Source of the DNA: Neodiprion pinetum | Taxonomy: Eukaryota; Arthropoda; Insecta; Hymenoptera; Diprionidae | Length of the DNA stretch: 64,000 bases | Direction: 5' to 3' | Assembly: GCF_021155775.2 (NCBI RefSeq) | Contig: NC_060235.2 | Span: 12,983,193 to 13,047,192, forward strand | In this document: positions 53,684 through 64,000 of the stretch, one piece after another | Numbering within the stretch: position 1 is the first letter of the stretch | How the letters are laid out: every line of letters begins with the position of its first letter | Made by a program: the position numbers and the translations under genes | The notes under the pieces: model-generated | Databases searched by the model: none | What the model was told of the DNA's origin: nothing | Seen by the model: the letters and a program-made list of their open reading frames with translations, nothing else

Positions 53684-55511
53684 TGTTACGCCCCGACGTA
53701 CCGCCTTGGCGTACCTTTTTCAAAATTCCATTTCATTTCATTTCTTTAATTTCTTCAATGCACAGATATCATTTCATCAAAATCTCATATTCTAATAACG
53801 GCGAGTTCCACCCCTCCTGGCAAAAGTCACGTAGAGACCAACGATGATCCCTAGTATAAGGTTCAACTTTCTTCTATTTAACTGGTACCAAGAACTGAGA
53901 TAGGAGACTGCTGAATTAGCATCAGTAGCGCTTAGCCTGGAAATATCCCTCTTTTTATGTTAAAACTACAATCAATAACTAGGATAAACCACTACCTTTA
54001 GAACCACCAAATTAAAATAGATTACTTATTGGAATGTATGAATGAATGTGTGAACATTGCATGTAAATATCTTTTGTTCATATCTTCAATGTGTCACCGA
54101 CGAGATTGAGAATCGTCGGAACACCGTCGAAGAGCGAGAAGTAACGCTGACCATGTGGATTTGGGCACCAGGAGGTCGCCCTCGCACCTCATTGGCTAAT
54201 TACCGTTGTAACTCATTACAACTGCAGCTCCTTGGACCCTCGGGCCCAAGAAGCTGCGTCTTTCGTCTATCAAGTCGCGAAGTGCGTGGACATCAACCCG
54301 GATTAGCCCTCTCGAGCAAGAGTAGCGTTTGGAAAATCTTAGTTGTGACCGACCTAAAGTCTCGCGCTAATTCGTCAAATTCGAGCATTCAGTTATTCTG
54401 TTAGCTGCAAGAGACTCACTATCTTCTACGTTTCCATCTTTTCTGTGCTTTACTAAATCTCATCATTTCGCGAATAGACATTTTTATGCCATTCCATTTT
54501 CCATAATTAAATTGAGTTCGGCCCTGATTCAACCGAATCAGGTAATTTTAAGTGATAATAATAATAACTACACTATCGTTTTGAATAAATAATCGTTGGA
54601 ATCATTTTTAACATACATCAAAATCAGGAAATTGACACTTTCAAGCTTGCGATAATAAGATATCATTCTAAATTCACAAAGACTAAGTGACCGACGTTCA
54701 ACATCGTTCGATTGATCAACTCTTGCAAACTTGAGGTGAGGCCCCTGGTCCAGAATTCTACCGACGCAGACCGACACGATCCGACGGCTCTCAATCTCGT
54801 CGACTGATTCACCTAAAGTTAAGTCAATCCGAGTGTTAATCTTCGAAATTGAACGAATTTTTGTTTCACCTTTTTAATCAAAATTTACTTCAGTAATATT
54901 CATTCAAAAGCAAGTCTAGAATTGGTGGCTAGCTTCACTACCCCCAATTAAATCATACTTATTGTTTCCAAGAATTAACCAATAAGACTTAACAATAGTA
55001 TATATAATTGATTTAAGATAATCTAAAAAGAGAGATACTATATCGAATAATCACGACCAACTAGTTATAACCATCGTTCGGAGTAGATGTTCCTGGTACC
55101 AAATAATAATATCCTTTAGAATAGAATAACACAGGATTTGTATAAACTCGAACACTTTATAAATTGTTACTTTCGGCTCTTATGTCATTATCACCATTGA
55201 TTGTTACCAGACATTTCAATCACCAAATCGAAACAGAATATACTTCATCTTTTACCGGTTAAATCATATTGAACCATTTATTTTGAACGACCTTTTTCCC
55301 ATTTTCATCATTATAAAATTGCCTCAACAATTTAAACAAACCTCACAGACCTGTACAGGACTATAGCAACACGATCCTACAAATTACCGGCTTATCGAAA
55401 GGTAGGTCTTTTCTTAGATTTAATAATTATTCATTGTCGTTACGTGGGAGCTTGATTATTCAATTAATCATTAACTACCACCGCTCAGTACACCCTCAAC
55501 CCCACGTAACA
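53684..55511. mobile_element. 1.8 kb TG...CA insertion of unknown class
   Basis: Starts TGTTACGCCCCGACGTACC and ends CCACGTAACA, with a 4-bp direct repeat TATT on both sides in satellite. TG...CA ends with TGTTACG/CGTAACA and 4-bp duplication suit a long solo LTR of a gypsy-type element; I see no internal direct repeat and no convincing ORF. A short TIR transposon is the alternative. Near the left end GTACCGCCTTGGCGTACC can form a hairpin. Confidence 0.6.
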
Positions 55512-56699
55512 TATTTATTTTTAATGAATTTAATTATTGTAAAAAAAATTTTTTTTTCTCAAATTTCTCTTTTTTTGAAAGTGAATTAAAAATTATAATA
55601 TACGAGTACATATATATATATTATAATTGAATATAAATACATTTATTTATATATATATTCATTATACATTAATATAATTGAATATAAATCATGGTAATTA
55701 AGTTAATTAATTTAACAAAATAAGAAAATAATTAATTTAAATAAATTATTTTTCCTAAATTGAAGAATAATTAATTTTTAAAAATTAAAAATATGAAATT
55801 CAATAAATGATCATTTATTCATCTGTATGTTTCCTTCAAACCATGTAATAAGTTCTAATCGATTGTATAAATGTTCCAAATTACAATTCATAAAGTAAAT
55901 TAAATGTAATTTTCTTAATGAATAATATTTTTATTCTAATTAATATGTGAGCAAATAGTTGAAAAATATTTAGGATTTTTTTAATAATGATATTCATTTT
56001 TAATGAATTTAATAAATGTAAAGAAAATTTTTTTTTTAAATTTCTCTTTTTTTAAAAGTAAATTGAAAATTATAATATATATATATATATATTATACATT
56101 AATATAATTGAATATAAATGGAGGTAATTAAGTTGAATAATTTAATGAAGTAAGAAAATAATTAATTTAAATAAATTATTTTTCTTAAATTGAAGAATAA
56201 TTAATTTTTAAAAATTGAAAATTTGAAATTAAATAAATAATCATTGATCTATCTGTATATTTTCTCTAAACCTTATAATAGGTTCTAATCCATTGTGTGA
56301 ATGTTCCAAATTACAATTCATAAAGTAAATTAAATGTCATTTTCTTAATGAATGATATTTCTATTTTTATTGATATATGAGCAAATAATTGGATGATATA
56401 TAGGATTCTTCTGATAATTATATTTATTTTTAATGAATTTAATTATTGTAAAAAAAATTTTTTTTTTCATATTTCCCTTTTTTTGAAAGTAAATTGAAAA
56501 TTATAATATATATATCTATATATATATATATATATATATATGAGTATATTATACATCAATATAATCAAATATGAATACATTTATTTATACATATATACAT
56601 ATATTATACATTAATATAATTGAATATAAATGGAGGTAATTAAGTTAAATAATTTAATGAAATAAGAAAATAATTATTTTGAATAATTATATAAAAATG
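55512..56699 (-). repeat. AT-rich satellite, inverted orientation
   Basis: Monomers as at 53,011-53,683. AT runs at about 56,080-56,095 and 56,508-56,540. Confidence 0.85.
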
Positions 56700-57205
56700 C
56701 GCGGGGACGCCCCGCATTGCGTCCGGCAGTCGATCACAGGCCGCGAGGACATGGGTCTATCACGGTCAAAGTCGTGCAAAAGGCAATTCGCGTCGTCCCT
56801 GAGTCGATCGGTGGAAGAGGGTACATGACACAAGAACGGTCGAGGTCGAGCAAAACGCAATACGCGTCGTCCCTGGTACGATCAGTGGCAAAGGGGAATT
56901 GCCACGAGCACGGTCGAGGTCGAGCAAAAGGCAATGCGCGTCGTCCCGGAGTCGATCGGCGGAAGAGGGTACATGACACAAGAACGGTCGAGGTCGAGCA
57001 AAAGGCAATGCGCGTCGTCCCAGAGTCGATCCGTGGCAGTGGGGACTTGACACGAGCAGCGTCAGAGTGGAGCAGGAGGCAATGCAGGGCGTCCGGCAGT
57101 CGATTTTAGGCCGTGAGGACGTGTGAGAAGCACGGTCAAAGATGCGCACGAGGTAATGCGTGTCGCCCGGAAGTCGATCCCGGTTTTCTAAATTCATGGG
57201 TGATT
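56700..57205 (-). repeat. GC-rich 74-bp minisatellite block, copy 3
   Basis: The internal period is exactly 74 bp: the phrase GGTCGAGGTCGAGCAAAA begins at 56,838, 56,912 and 56,986. One of the units has diverged (GGTACGATCAGTGGCAAAGG). This copy has one or two more units than the others. Confidence 0.88.
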
Positions 57206-58190
57206 AATTTTCGAGTTTGAAAAATATGAAATCAAACGATTCAGTTTTTATCGATCTGTGTGGTTCCTTAAAACTTCCTAATAAGTTCCGATCCATTGTA
57301 TACGTGTTCCGAAATACAATCCATAAAGTACATCGAATGGCATTTTTTGAGGGAAAAATATTTCCATTATCATTAATGTGAGCAAATAATAAAAAAATGT
57401 ATATGATTTTTTTAATAATTACAGTTATTTTTAAGAATTTTGATTATTGTAAAAATTTTTTCAACATATTTTTTTTTTTCAGAAGTAAACCGAAAATTTT
57501 GGAATGTATAAATAAAATATGAATCATAAATTTATTTATCATTTTTTTGTTTTAATTAATTATATATATAAACAGATGTTACATTATTATAATTCATGTT
57601 CAAAAATTAGAAATATGAAATCAAATAACTAATCATAGATCCATCTGTATGTTTTCTTCAAACTTTTTAAAAAGTTACAATCCATTGTATAAATGTTCCA
57701 AATTATAATCCATGAAGTACATCAAATGGCATTTTTTGATTGAATGATATTATTATCATATTTATTGTGTGAGCGAATAATGAAAAAATGCGACGGATTT
57801 TTTTAACAATTATGGTCATTTTTGAGAAATTTAATGACTGTGAAAATTTTTTTTTCAACGTTTTCCTTTTTCAGGAGGTAAATTCAAATATATAATATAT
57901 ATGAATGTCATATAGATAATAAATTTATTTGAGATTATTTTATTAAATTAATTATACATTTACACGAATGATACATTAATATAATTGAATATAAATGGAG
58001 GAAACTGAATTAAATAATATAATGATATGAAAAATAATTTACCTCTATAATTAATTTTTCTGAAATTAAAGAATGATTAGCCTTGTAGAATGAAGAATAT
58101 GAAATTAAATATTTAATTATATATCTATCTCTGTGTTTTCTATAAACATTTCAATAAGTTACAATCCATTGTATAAATGTTCCAAATTAT
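57206..58190 (-). repeat. AT-rich satellite, inverted, long-monomer variety
   Basis: Interrupted at 58,190 in the phrase TTCCAAATTAT; it resumes at 63,437 with AATCCATGAAG, which gives the empty site of the DIRS element. Confidence 0.85.
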
Positions 58191-58322
58191 ATCACGAGTC
58201 TCGTTTTCGAGATTACATCGTAGTACCGTCTACTTCACGTTAGTGTCACGAATATTCAGAGCTTATAAAAAAAAAAATGAGCGCCTGGCCCCCTGGCGCT
58301 GCGGTTGTTCCTTCTCCAAGCC
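58191..58322 (+). repeat. Left inverted terminal repeat of the DIRS element
   Basis: Inverse of about 63,250-63,375, ending in a stretch (GCGCCTGGCCCCCTGGCGCT) that is itself palindromic. The outermost 40 bases differ between the two ends, and the internal complementary region matches each version separately. Confidence 0.88.
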
Positions 58323-58392
58323 ATAACGTTTTTCGTGCGTAAAAGTGTAGCACGTTTAGAGCATTGTTCCAGTTTATTAATCAAGAAAAATC

Positions 58393-60033
58393 ATGGGAAA
58401 ATCTCACAAGAGGAAGAAGAATAAGGAGAATAAGAGCGAGAAGTTCTTTAAAAAGTTGAAGAAGATAGTTGATGCGATGCCTGATAGCTCTTCAGATACG
58501 ACCTCGAGTAGCCCGAGACGCGAGGTTATGCACACGAGCGTGTCCACCTCGGGTAGAGCTGCAAAGAAAACAATTGCTGGCAATCAGGAGGCATCGACAA
58601 GTCGTCAAGGTATTTTCTTCTGTTTTTCTTTCGTTATTTCCGTAGACCGGGCGGCTTTGCCGTGCGGAGACAAGTTCACAGAAATTGTCTCGGGTCGAAC
58701 AAAACCTAAAAAGGTTTGAGCGGGTGTCGCTCGCGGAAATAGCGGGCCACAGACTCGGCGGTTTTGTCCGTACGAAGGCAGACTCTCAGAGTTCTGCCTT
58801 GAGTCGATTGTGAATGTAATTCGCAAAAATGAATGATTATTGCATATTCCGCATTTATCATGGCCACATGACTCGGCGGCCCAGGCCGTACGAAGGAAAT
58901 CTCTCAGAGTATTTTCTTAGAGTCGAACTGTACGATTCCCCTGTATGGAGGAATCGGCAGATGGCCCAAGGTTACGGTCGCGTAACTCGACGGCATTAGC
59001 CGAACAAAGATAGAGTAATTTTGTCAATCACGAGGCTGTTGCGAAATGAGACTCGTTTGCGTAACAAATACGAGAGGCTGTCTTTATCGCAGGTTAATCC
59101 ATTGCAGGCTTGTCACCAACGAACGACAACAATGGGGGAAATATTCTCCACGTCGCATCGGTTGATCCATCTCGAGATACCGAAGGACAAACTCCAGCGG
59201 ATGCTGAGAGTCAGGCTACAGAGGACGCAGCACAGGCTTTCGACGAAGAGACCCTGCGTATCCTGGGTGCCCTTGAAAAATCTGGTGCGCCAGAATTACA
59301 GCTAAACTCAACTTTGGCACAAAATTGGGAAAAATGGATAGCCGAAGGACTCAAGAAAGACGACCTAGAGGAGTTGTTGTCAAAGTATGCGCGAACAGGC
59401 AATTGTCGCTTGGAAGCGCCAGTGTTAAACGCAGAAGTAGCGTCATCGCTCTTCGAGTCGGCCACGAAACGAGACAAATACTTGAGAAATGCGCAAAATA
59501 TTCGCGGTTCAGCTATGGCCGCATTGGGTGCTGGAATTTCGTTGCTGTTGACCCCCAAGGAAGACGGCATTGACGAGTATCAATTGTTGGAGTATCTTGC
59601 CGACGCGGGTCGACTGTTGGCACACGCTTCTCGTCTGGACTCGATTACACGAAGATCGTGCATTACGCCGTCTCTCGACAAGAAGATCAAGGGAATTCTG
59701 GACGAAACTATGCCCGACGCTTTTTTATTCGGCGAGGATTTGCCCGGAAAAATAAAAACGGCAAAGTCGATCGAAAAGGTGGGCTTGGAGTTGAAGGCTC
59801 AACCATCGGTGCCCAAGGCGCCTCTTCGTAACTCGAATTCGGGAAACTGGAAAGGCCCGTCGTCCAACTCGTATCGAGAGGGATCTCGGGCGGGCGCGAA
59901 CCAGAGAGGATCGAGGAAGACTGTCAAATTTGTCCCGAAGTCGAATCAGTCGTATCAACAGCGAGATCAACAACGAGCTTGGAGCCAGAGTCGCAAGCAG
60001 AGCTCGTACCAACGCTCGCGGGACAGGCCTTAA
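58393..60033 (+). CDS. gag: DIRS gag, two exons around a 495-bp intron
   Basis: Exon 1, 58,393-58,612, starts MGKSHKRKKNKENKSEKFF, highly basic, and stops at a CAAG/GTATTT donor. Exon 2, 59,108-60,033, follows a TTGCAG acceptor; the split codon (G plus GC) keeps frame and gives SRQGLSPTND. Exon 2 has the conserved DIRS gag core (ISLLLTPKEDGIDEYQLLEY, then SLDKKIKGILDETMPDAFLF, FGEDLPGKIKTAKSIEKVG) and a basic, Gly/Ser/Gln-rich tail. The splice is inferred from signals and phase. Without splicing, exon 1 would end at 58,719. The frame overlaps the reverse-transcriptase ORF by about 50 bases. Confidence 0.8.
58613..59107 (+). ncRNA. DIRS gag intron with tandem three-way-junction RNA units
   Basis: Three ~54-nt units at about 58,645-58,698, 58,752-58,806 and 58,871-58,926 share a plan. 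An outer stem (GACC/GGTC in the first, GACT/AGTC in the others) encloses a short hairpin (GCGGC..GCCG type) and a longer hairpin (GAGACAA/TTGTCTC, AGGCAGA/TCTGCCT, AGGAAAT/ATTTTCTT). The paired bases change together. A hairpin GATTCC/GGAATC at 58,934-58,955 and a partial unit near 58,988-59,010 follow. I do not know this RNA; it lacks the hammerhead core. Confidence 0.55.
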
Positions 60034-61944
60034 AGGTAAATAAAGCAGCGGGGCGGCTGCAAAAGTGTCTCCCCCAATGGGAAAAGATCACGCGGGATCG
60101 ATTCATTTTAAACTGTGTAAGAGGGTACAAAATTGAATTTGACCAGTCAGTACACCAATCTCTTACGCCTCCTCAGCAAAAATTCAATTCTGGGATTGAT
60201 CTTGAACATATGAAACTGGCGATCGCCAAATTGTTAGATCTGGGCGCAGTCAGACCCTGCTTGCCATGCCCGGGACAATTTATTTCGTCGTATTTCTTAG
60301 TACCAAAATCAAACGGAAAAATGAGATTCGTGTTAAACTTGAAAAAGCTCAATAACTTTATAGTCACGCAGCATTTCAAGTTAGAGGACATTAGAACTGC
60401 GACGAAACTAATCTCGCGAGGTGATTTTATGTGTAACATAGATTTACAAGATGCGTATTTTTTGGTATCTATGCACGTGGAAAGCCGGAAATATTTGAGA
60501 TTCATTTTCGGGGATATAATGTACGAATTTGTATGCCTCCCGTTCGGTCTATGCACAGCGCCGTATATTTTTACAAAAATCCTAAAACCGGTAGTGAATT
60601 ATTTACGAGGGAAAGGATTCATCTCGACAATTTACTTAGACGATATCCTCTGCATCGGCTCGAATCTTAACGCGTGTCGCACAAACGTAGAAGTCACTAT
60701 TAAAGAACTGCAGTCACTAGGGTTTATGGTGAATTATCGAAAAAAGTAGCTTGATTCCCAAGAAAGATTGCACTTTTTTAGGATTCGTTATTAACTCTCG
60801 AAAAATGAGATTGGAGCTACCGGAAGTCAAGAGAAAGAAAATGGTAGCCGTGATCGACGACTTTAGCCATCGCAAGTTTTGTACAATTCGGGAATTCGCT
60901 CACCTCATCGGGAAGTTAGTCGACTGTTGTCGCGCAATTGAGTATGGATGGTTATACACCAAGAGATTCGAACGAGAAAAGTTCTTCGCCTTGTTAGTCA
61001 GCGGGGGGGATTACGATGCACAGCTCGAATTATCCGCAGATTTGCAGATCGAATTCGATTGGTGGAAACAAAATATTACAACGTCATTTGGTCCGATAAG
61101 AAGTTTTCGATTTATTAAGGAGATTTACTCGGACGCGTCAAAAGCGGGCTGGGGCGCGTATTGTTGTAATGAAGGCACGCACGGTTTTTGGAGTGACACC
61201 GAAAGGGGGCTGCACATTAACCAACTCGAACTAATTGCCGTCTTTATGGCCCTTAAATGTTTTGCAAGCGAATTGTACGATTGCGAAATTTTACTAAGAA
61301 TCGATAATACGACAGCTATTGCATATGTGAATCGAATGGGAGGAGTTCAATATGCCGCACTTCACGGGATAGCAAAAGAGATTTGGCAATGGTGCGAGTG
61401 TAGGAAAATTTGGATTTTCGCATCTTACATAGCGTCCAAGGAAAACGTCGAGGCCGATAGGGAGTCGAGGATAAAGAATATAGACACGGAATGGGAACTG
61501 TCGAGTTGGGCATACGAGAAAGTAATTTCGGAATTTGGCAAACCAAAATTGGACCTGTTTGCATTCAGGATTAACGCGAAATGTCAAGCTTATTGTTCGT
61601 GGCACAGAGATCCTGATGCCTTAGCTATTGACGCGTTCACGATCAACTGGAAATCGGAGTATTTTTATGCATTTCCACCGTTCGCATTGGTACTCAGGTT
61701 CCTTCGAAAAGTTATCGCAGATCGCGCCTGTGGGATTGCGATAGTGCCGAATTGGCCTTCGCAACCATGGTTCCCTATATTTATGGACCTTCTCGTAGAG
61801 AAACCGATGATCTTCGCTCCCGCTAAATGGCTTTTATTGTCTCCTTGTAGGTCTCTCCAGCATCCATTACAGAAATCACTGGCTTTGATTGCCGGGAAAT
61901 TGTCGGCGAATCTTACCGCCGCAAGAAATTCTCGGACTCAGTGA
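59979..61944 (+). pseudogene. DIRS reverse transcriptase/RNase H and methylase-like domain, one frameshift
   Basis: The reverse transcriptase starts at about 59,979. Visible motifs are FLVPKSNGKMRFVLNLKKLN, NIDLQDAYFLV, CLPFGLCTAPYIFTK and the catalytic IYLDDILCIG. At about 60,740 one base too many in an A run shifts the frame; the protein continues from 60,751 (PKKDCTFLGFVINSRKM). RNase H follows (IYSDASKAGWGAY, INQLELIAVFMALK, LRIDNTTAIAYVNRMGG), then the region found after RNase H in DIRS elements (KLDLFAFRINAKCQAYCSWH, FYAFPPFALVLRFL). Apart from the shift all catalytic residues are present. Confidence 0.92.
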
Positions 61945-62852
61945 TCGAGACGTTGTTGGCTTCTCTCGCCCAGAGTACATGGAAGCAGTACTCAGGACCT
62001 ATTAAGCTATGGGCGAATTTCTGTTGAGAGACGGAAACAGACATTTACAAAGCGAGCGCGAACCGCATTCTCGAATTTCTGCAAATGAGATACGGTTCAG
62101 GAGCCTCCTATGGCACATTAAACGCGACGCGATCGGCGATCTCGTTAATATCGACGAACGACATGACTAACGATCGGATTATCAGTAGATTTTTTAAAGG
62201 GATTTTTCGGCTTAGACCAACGAAACCTCGATACGACGAAACATGGGACGTCGGCATCGTACTTACGTACATTGCGAACTTATATCCTCTCGAATCATTA
62301 AACAATCAACAATTGTCAGAGAGATTAGTTACGCTGTTAGCTTTAGGTACGGCTCATCGAGTGCAAACTTTCTCGCTTATGAGACTTGACAATATTTCTC
62401 ACTCGGCACAGGGCTTCGAGATAAGGATCTCGGACATCATTAAAACGTCGAGACCAGGGGCTTTCCAGCCACTTTTGTTATTGCCGTACTTTCGCGAACA
62501 GCCTAGACTGTGCATAGCGAGCACGTTGAAGAGATATTTGGAAATAACAAAACCACTCAGAGGCGATTGCAGTAACGTACTGATCACTTCGAGAAAACCC
62601 TTCAAATCGGCGAGTACCCAGACAATAAGTCGTTGGATCCGGTCAGTGTTGGCAAAGAGCGGCATAGGACCTGAGTTCACGGCGCACAGTACAAGGCACG
62701 CGTCTACGTCGGCTGCCTTGGCAAAGGGGTTGGATATTAGCGCGATAAGAAATACCGCGGGCTGGTCAAAGGACTCGCAGGTATTTGCAAAGTATTATAA
62801 TCGGCCGATTAAATCGGGCAGAAAAGACTTTGCAGCAACCGTGTTCTCATAA
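61875..62852 (+). pseudogene. DIRS tyrosine recombinase, one in-frame stop
   Basis: The frame overlaps the end of the RNase H ORF and reads IETLLASLAQSTWKQYSGPI, typical of the recombinase N-terminal arm. A TGA near 62,024 then breaks it, and the rest is open from there to 62,852. The catalytic set is complete: Arg in LGTAHRVQTFSLMRLD, HSTRH (His-x-x-Arg), GWSKDSQVF and the Tyr in AKYYNRPIKSG. The enzyme integrates a circular DNA intermediate without making a target duplication. The start codon is not certain. Confidence 0.88.
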
Positions 62853-63024
62853 TATTTATAAGTTATTGCATAAGATATCATTAATTACATTTTGTTAGAA
62901 TCGAAGTAAGCGAATAAAAAACCGCTGATTCTTGTTCTCGAGAGACCACTGGTCTCGATAAAAGTTACGTTTTTGTTGCCTGAGGCTGTTTAGAAAATAA
63001 TAAAATAATTTTTTTTCTGAACAT
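62853..63024 (+). other. DIRS 3' non-coding spacer
   Basis: AT-rich, between the recombinase stop and the internal complementary region; an AATAAAA signal lies near 62,914. Nothing else seen. Confidence 0.5.
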
Positions 63025-63139
63025 CTACGATGTAATCTCGAAAACGAGACTCGTAATATAATTAAACGATCAAACGAACTTACCTGTTGTGAAGTTCGAT
63101 CGTAATTATATGTAGAGTCTCGTTTGAGATGATTACATC
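63025..63139. repeat. Internal complementary region (ICR) of the DIRS element
   Basis: The left part is the complement of the element's left end (ATCTCGAAAACGAGACTCG), the right part the complement of the right end (GAGTCTCGTTTGAGATGATT). In DIRS replication the ICR templates closure of a circular DNA from the two ends. Confidence 0.88.
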
Positions 63140-63249
63140 CCACCCATTGAACGTTTTATTTCCGTTCGTTTCTATCATTCCCTCCCCCTTTATTTATTGA
63201 AATGTGTTTGTTTTATTATTTTCAATCCTTATGGAGTACTTTAAACAAT

Positions 63250-63436
63250 ATGACTTGGAGAAGGAACAACCGCAGCGCCAGGGGGCCAGGCGCTCTCTTT
63301 TTTTTTTATAAGCTCTGAATATTCGTGACACTAACGTGAAGTAGACGGTACTACGATGTAATCATCTCAAACGAGACTCTACATATAATTACGATCGAAC
63401 TTCACAACAGGTAAGTTCGTTTGATCGTTTAATTAT
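63250..63436 (-). repeat. Right inverted terminal repeat and extension of the DIRS element
   Basis: Contains the inverse of the left end and then about 60 further bases (GATCGAACTTCACAACAGG region) that recur, inverted, in the internal complementary region. Confidence 0.88.
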
Positions 63437-64000
63437 AATCCATGAAGTACATTAAATGGCATTTTTTGATTGAATGATATTATTATCATAATTATTGTGT
63501 GAGCGAATAATGAAGAAATGCGACGGATTTTTTCAACAATTATAGTCATTTTTGAGAAATTTATCGACTGTGAAAATTTTTTTTTCAACATTTTTCTTTT
63601 TTAGGAGGTGAATTCAAATATATAATATATATGAATGTGATATAGATAATAAATTTATTTGTGATTATTTTATTAAATTAATTATATATTTACGCGAATG
63701 ATACATTAATATAATTGAATATAAATGGGGGCAACTGAATTAAATGATTTAATAATATGAAAAATAATTTACCTCAATAATTAATTTTTCTGAAATTGAA
63801 GAATAATCAGCTTTGAAAAATCAAAAATATGAAATTAAATATTTAATTATATATCTATCTCTGTGTTTTCTTAAAACATTTCAATAAGTTCTGATCCATT
63901 CCATAATTGTTCCAAATTACAATCCATAAGCGACATTGAATGGCATTTTTTTAATGAATATCACTTTTATTCTGATTAATATGTGAGCAAACAATTGAAA
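63437..64000 (-). repeat. AT-rich satellite, inverted, long-monomer variety, to the window edge
   Basis: Continues the monomer broken at 58,190 and extends past the window. Confidence 0.85.

Larger units (their letters stand above)
58191..63436 (+). mobile_element. DIRS-type tyrosine-recombinase retrotransposon, 5.2 kb
   Basis: It has gag, reverse transcriptase/RNase H and a tyrosine recombinase in DIRS order. The ends (58,191-58,322 and about 63,250-63,375) are inverted copies of each other. The internal complementary region at about 63,025-63,139 is complementary to both outer ends joined, the arrangement of DIRS1. The flanking satellite is joined without target duplication. The reverse-transcriptase and recombinase frames each have one break, so this copy is defective but young-looking. 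Confidence 0.92.

Noticed and set aside
58640..59010. Hammerhead ribozyme in the DIRS leader
   Set aside because: The three-way-junction shape is suggestive but the conserved CTGATGA and GAAA core is absent.

Overview
The window is eukaryotic nuclear DNA from an arthropod, most likely a hymenopteran such as a parasitoid wasp. Reasons: a multi-exon tousled-like-kinase fragment with spliceosomal introns, a nuclear copy of very AT-rich insect-type mitochondrial DNA, and arthropod-type Polinton, Helitron, Ty3/gypsy and DIRS elements. There is no bacterial operon structure. The species call is inference. I see no intact host gene; the window looks like heterochromatin made of an AT-rich satellite into which elements and genomic fragments have been inserted.

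Layout. 1-15,467: a Ty3/gypsy element (5' part outside the window) split inside its integrase by a TTAA-inserting, Kolobok-like DNA transposon. That transposon is split by an 11.9 kb Polinton/Maverick (2,469-14,363; 6-bp TSD AGTGTA; 1.59 kb inverted repeats), which itself carries a 1.39 kb foldback element. The Polinton keeps integrase, a broken protein-primed DNA polymerase B and several accessory ORFs, but no recognisable packaging ATPase, capsid or protease genes. 15.5-29.7 kb: satellite interrupted by a gag-only LTR element carrying a deoxynucleoside-kinase (dNK/TK2-type) fragment (17,054-20,496), a second Kolobok-like element containing a probable solo LTR (21,380-22,718), and a second copy of the foldback (28,154-29,544). 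29.7-33.2 kb: a mitochondrial insertion (nad4, nad4L, trnP, trnT, nad6, cob, trnS2) with frame-breaking indels. 33.2-37.6 kb: satellite, another foldback and an unassigned stretch.

37,604-46,982: a complete-looking Helitron with 5' TC end, 3' hairpins and CTAG end. It has an OTU ORF overlapping an uninterrupted 1,611-aa Rep/helicase ORF, and about 3.9 kb of cargo: a possible three-exon 51-codon gene, inverted repeats and a second dNK fragment. 47-58 kb: satellite in the opposite orientation, holding a 4.5 kb broken piece of a tousled-like kinase gene (48,487-53,010) flanked by a 24-bp direct duplication, and a 1.8 kb TG...CA element. 58,191-63,436: a DIRS-type tyrosine-recombinase retrotransposon with inverted ends and an internal complementary region. 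Its gag intron holds tandem units that fold as three-way-junction RNAs with base-pair covariation.

The least expected items are the DIRS leader RNA units, the dNK fragments in two unrelated element classes, the Polinton whose expanded terminal repeat has overwritten the start of its own polymerase gene, and the small spliced gene inside the Helitron.
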